The notes under the pieces are model-generated. The model was not told where the DNA came from, did not search any database, and saw only the letters and a list, made by a program, of their open reading frames with translations. The translations under genes were made by a program, and so were the position numbers. A stretch of DNA of 5,377 nucleotides from an uncultured Dysgonomonas sp. (GTDB taxonomy: Bacteria > Bacteroidota > Bacteroidia > Bacteroidales > Dysgonomonadaceae), in the NCBI GenBank assembly GCA_937995835.1, contig CALKIV010000009.1, forward strand, positions 1-5,377. Direction: 5' to 3'. Positions 3,703 through 5,377 of this stretch are shown here, piece after piece (position 1 is the stretch's first letter; each line of letters begins with the position of its first letter).

Positions 3703-5307
3703 CACCATCACCGTCAGAGGAGTAGTGCCCTGATAGGCAGTCTTTTTTCCTTGATTTTCGAAGGTGATATTTGTCGATTTCTCACCCTCCACATTCACCA
3801 CCACTGTGCCACTAGGGGTCAGGAGATTTACTTGCTCGAAGGCAATGTTTCGCCCATCCAGCACGTTCATGGTATCGTTTTGCAGGCGGATGGTGGAGTT
3901 GCGCACCGTAAAGCCGTCCACATCGTCCATGTGCGTGATAAACTTTTCGCAGTTGGCATCTACATTCTCTATCAACACCCCACTCAATGGGATTTCGGGG
4001 ATGCAAGTAGCTTTCACAAAGCGTTTTGCCGATTCCACGATCAGGTCTTTGGCATGAATATCGCGCACCGTAGGAGTCAGCTTGTCGATGGCTCTGGCAG
4101 GGGTACGTTCTGCCAATTCGCCCATATAATAAGGTGTGCCTAACAGATCCCAAGCAAACACGTCGTTGATGTTGATCATGCGCAGTCTTTCGAAGAAAAT
4201 TTTCTCCGAACCTCCTCCTCTGTTGCGTCTGGTTTTGAATCTCAAGGCAGCTCTTGTGCCATCGAATACGCAGTCGTGCACATATACGTTTTTGATGTTG
4301 CCAGCCGTTTCGCTGCCACATGTGATGCCTCCGTGTCCGTTTTGTGCCAACGAATAGCGAATCACCACGTTTTCGGTAGGGATGTTGACACGGATGCCGT
4401 CTTCTGCACGCCCCGATTTGAGGGTAAAGCAGTCGTCGCCATTGTTTAGCGTGCTATATTCTACCAATACATTTTTGCACGATTCGATGTCTATTCCGTC
4501 GCCACTTGGCACTTCCACCGAGTTGACCGTTACGCCACGGATGATCACGTTTTCGCAATACGTGGGCGCAATGTTCCACAGCAGACTGCGATTGATGGTG
4601 ATACCCTCTATCAGCACATTCTGGCAACGGATGGGCGCAATGCTTTTTGGTCGGTAAAAATAGCGTCCATCCATCCCGTCAAATACGCGTTCTTCGATAG
4701 GAGCATTGTAGTCCACATCTTTTTCCACTACGGATGGTCCGTTAGGAAGTTTACGGATTGGTGTCTCCATCGGTGGTCCCCAAAGCGTACCTTTGCCCGT
4801 TACGGCAATGTTTTCTTGCTCGTTGGCATAGATGAAAGCACCGGCGCTCATCACCTCGATGCCCTCGTGGCGAGTGAATACGGCAGGGAGATAATCTTCC
4901 ACTTTTTCGGAGAATTCTATTTCTGCACCTTCGGCAATATGTAGATTTACATTCGATTTTAGTTCTATACGGCTCGATTTCCATTTTCCGGCAGGCACTA
5001 TCACCATGCCTCCACCTTGGGCACTTACCTCGTCGATGGTTTGGTTGACAATCGGTGTGATGGGTTCGCCCTCTACTGCTCCCTTGTCGGCGATGCTAAC
5101 AGTAAGTTCTGGAAATACAGGGCGTTGAGGTTCGGGCATCTCGAAAGGCAATTTTCCCAAAGGAGCAATTTCCTCGGGCATTGCTTTTGCCCCCACTTGG
5201 TCTGCCGTAGGGATAGTTAATGGTTTAACTTCTTTCTGGCAAGAAAAAAGAAAAGGAAAGAGAGAAACGAATAAAACACACGTAGAGAGTGTAAAGACTT
5301 TTCGCAT
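3682..5307 (-). CDS. GH28 family glycoside hydrolase lipoprotein (polygalacturonase-like)
   Basis: A 541-aa predicted lipoprotein with signal peptide and lipobox L-F-S-C (Cys23), then Q-K-E rather than the poly-Asp run of the other lipoproteins. GH28 enzymes are right-handed parallel beta-helices that hydrolyse alpha-galacturonosyl bonds in pectin by inversion. The N-terminal part has the family's A/Q-G-G-G-x-V-x-V-P-A-G stretch (97-107) and K-S-N-V-N-L-H (117-123). The catalytic motifs appear in order: S-G-D-G-I-D at 268-273 (the family's N-T-D reads S-G-D, with Asp270), D291-D292 in N-G-D-D-C-F, G324-H325-G326, and R356-F357-K358 for the usual R-I-K. All three catalytic aspartates, the histidine and the Arg/Lys pair are present, so it should be active. 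Many short beta-helix rungs fill residues 220-520. Whether it acts as exo- or endo-polygalacturonase or on rhamnogalacturonan cannot be settled. Its sequence is visibly more G/C-rich than the lipoprotein genes. No SusC/SusD genes are in view. Confidence 0.94.
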   Translation of the reverse strand: MRKVFTLSTCVLFVSLFPFLFSCQKEVKPLTIPTADQVGAKAMPEEIAPLGKLPFEMPEPQRPVFPELTVSIADKGAVEGEPITPIVNQTIDEVSAQGGGMVIVPAGKWKSSRIELKSNVNLHIAEGAEIEFSEKVEDYLPAVFTRHEGIEVMSAGAFIYANEQENIAVTGKGTLWGPPMETPIRKLPNGPSVVEKDVDYNAPIEERVFDGMDGRYFYRPKSIAPIRCQNVLIEGITINRSLLWNIAPTYCENVIIRGVTVNSVEVPSGDGIDIESCKNVLVEYSTLNNGDDCFTLKSGRAEDGIRVNIPTENVVIRYSLAQNGHGGITCGSETAGNIKNVYVHDCVFDGTRAALRFKTRRNRGGGSEKIFFERLRMININDVFAWDLLGTPYYMGELAERTPARAIDKLTPTVRDIHAKDLIVESAKRFVKATCIPEIPLSGVLIENVDANCEKFITHMDDVDGFTVRNSTIRLQNDTMNVLDGRNIAFEQVNLLTPSGTVVVNVEGEKSTNITFENQGKKTAYQGTTPLTVMVQKEGVE

Positions 5308-5351
5308 GGTTATTTTTAATTGGTTAATAATTTATCATTTAGAGTAATGTA

Positions 5352-5359
5352 CAAATATA
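5352..5359 (-). promoter_or_regulatory. -7 promoter element for the GH28 gene
   Basis: On the minus strand this reads TATATTTG, matching TAnnTTTG and identical to the octamer at 1247-1254. It would give a leader of about 40 nt. The -33 element would fall at or beyond the right end of the window and cannot be checked. Confidence 0.55.
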
Positions 5360-5377
5360 TGCTTTATCGTTGGAATA

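Noticed and set aside
2319..3703. The repeated hairpins as a CRISPR array
   Set aside because: The repeats are terminators separated by whole genes of unequal length; there are no regular short spacers.
3670..4143. Plus-strand 157-aa frame opposite the GH28 3' end
   Set aside because: It is antisense to conserved coding sequence and has no domain or initiation context.
3812..4321. Minus-strand 169-aa frame inside the GH28 gene
   Set aside because: It is the alternate frame of a gene whose own frame carries all GH28 motifs; its His/Arg/Gln-rich make-up is typical of a shadow frame.
3682..5307. A polysaccharide utilisation locus
   Set aside because: Only one carbohydrate-active enzyme is present, without SusC/SusD, a sensor or a transporter in the window.

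Overview
The window looks like chromosomal DNA of a member of the Bacteroidota, most likely Bacteroidales. Three lipoproteins carry an acidic run straight after the lipobox cysteine (CSDDDD type), as in the Bacteroidota surface-lipoprotein export signal. Promoter-like octamers of the form TAnnTTTG stand in front of four of the five genes. Translation starts lie in A/T-rich leaders without Shine-Dalgarno sequences. The genus cannot be told from this sequence.

Layout, left to right. (1) 2-42: terminator hairpin. (2) 65-934, minus: a 289-aa lipoprotein with short Y-N-x-x-G-x-like beta-hairpin repeats, probably DUF4595-like. (3) 935-1327: divergent intergenic region with a promoter for each side. 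(4) 1328-2323 and 2482-3012, plus: two tandem paralogous lipoproteins with lipocalin-like domains (I-V-G-T-W motif). The first has two domains and the second has one. Each has its own promoter, 5' stem-loop and terminator. (5) 3200-3499, minus: a small glutaredoxin/thioredoxin-like protein with a CxxC motif. (6) 3682-5307, minus: a GH28 (polygalacturonase-family) lipoprotein enzyme.

The genes do not form one obvious pathway. The GH28 enzyme would cut pectic polysaccharide at the cell envelope, but no SusC/SusD pair, transporter or sensor lies in the window, so a polysaccharide utilisation locus cannot be claimed. The lipoproteins are probably envelope or surface proteins of unknown ligand.

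The most striking structure is between the genes. One terminator hairpin occurs three times, plus an orphan half. Each copy shares its left flank with one neighbour and its right flank with another, so it sits at the joints of a mosaic of duplications. The tandem lipoproteins are nearly identical at their ends (leader, signal peptide, 3' tail) but diverged in the mature part. The third hairpin is followed by a tiny relic of the GH28 3' end, so the glutaredoxin gene is bracketed by imperfect direct repeats. Two functional promoters appear to take their -33 element from the T-tract of a terminator or its relic. I see no CRISPR array, RNA gene, insertion sequence or defence system.
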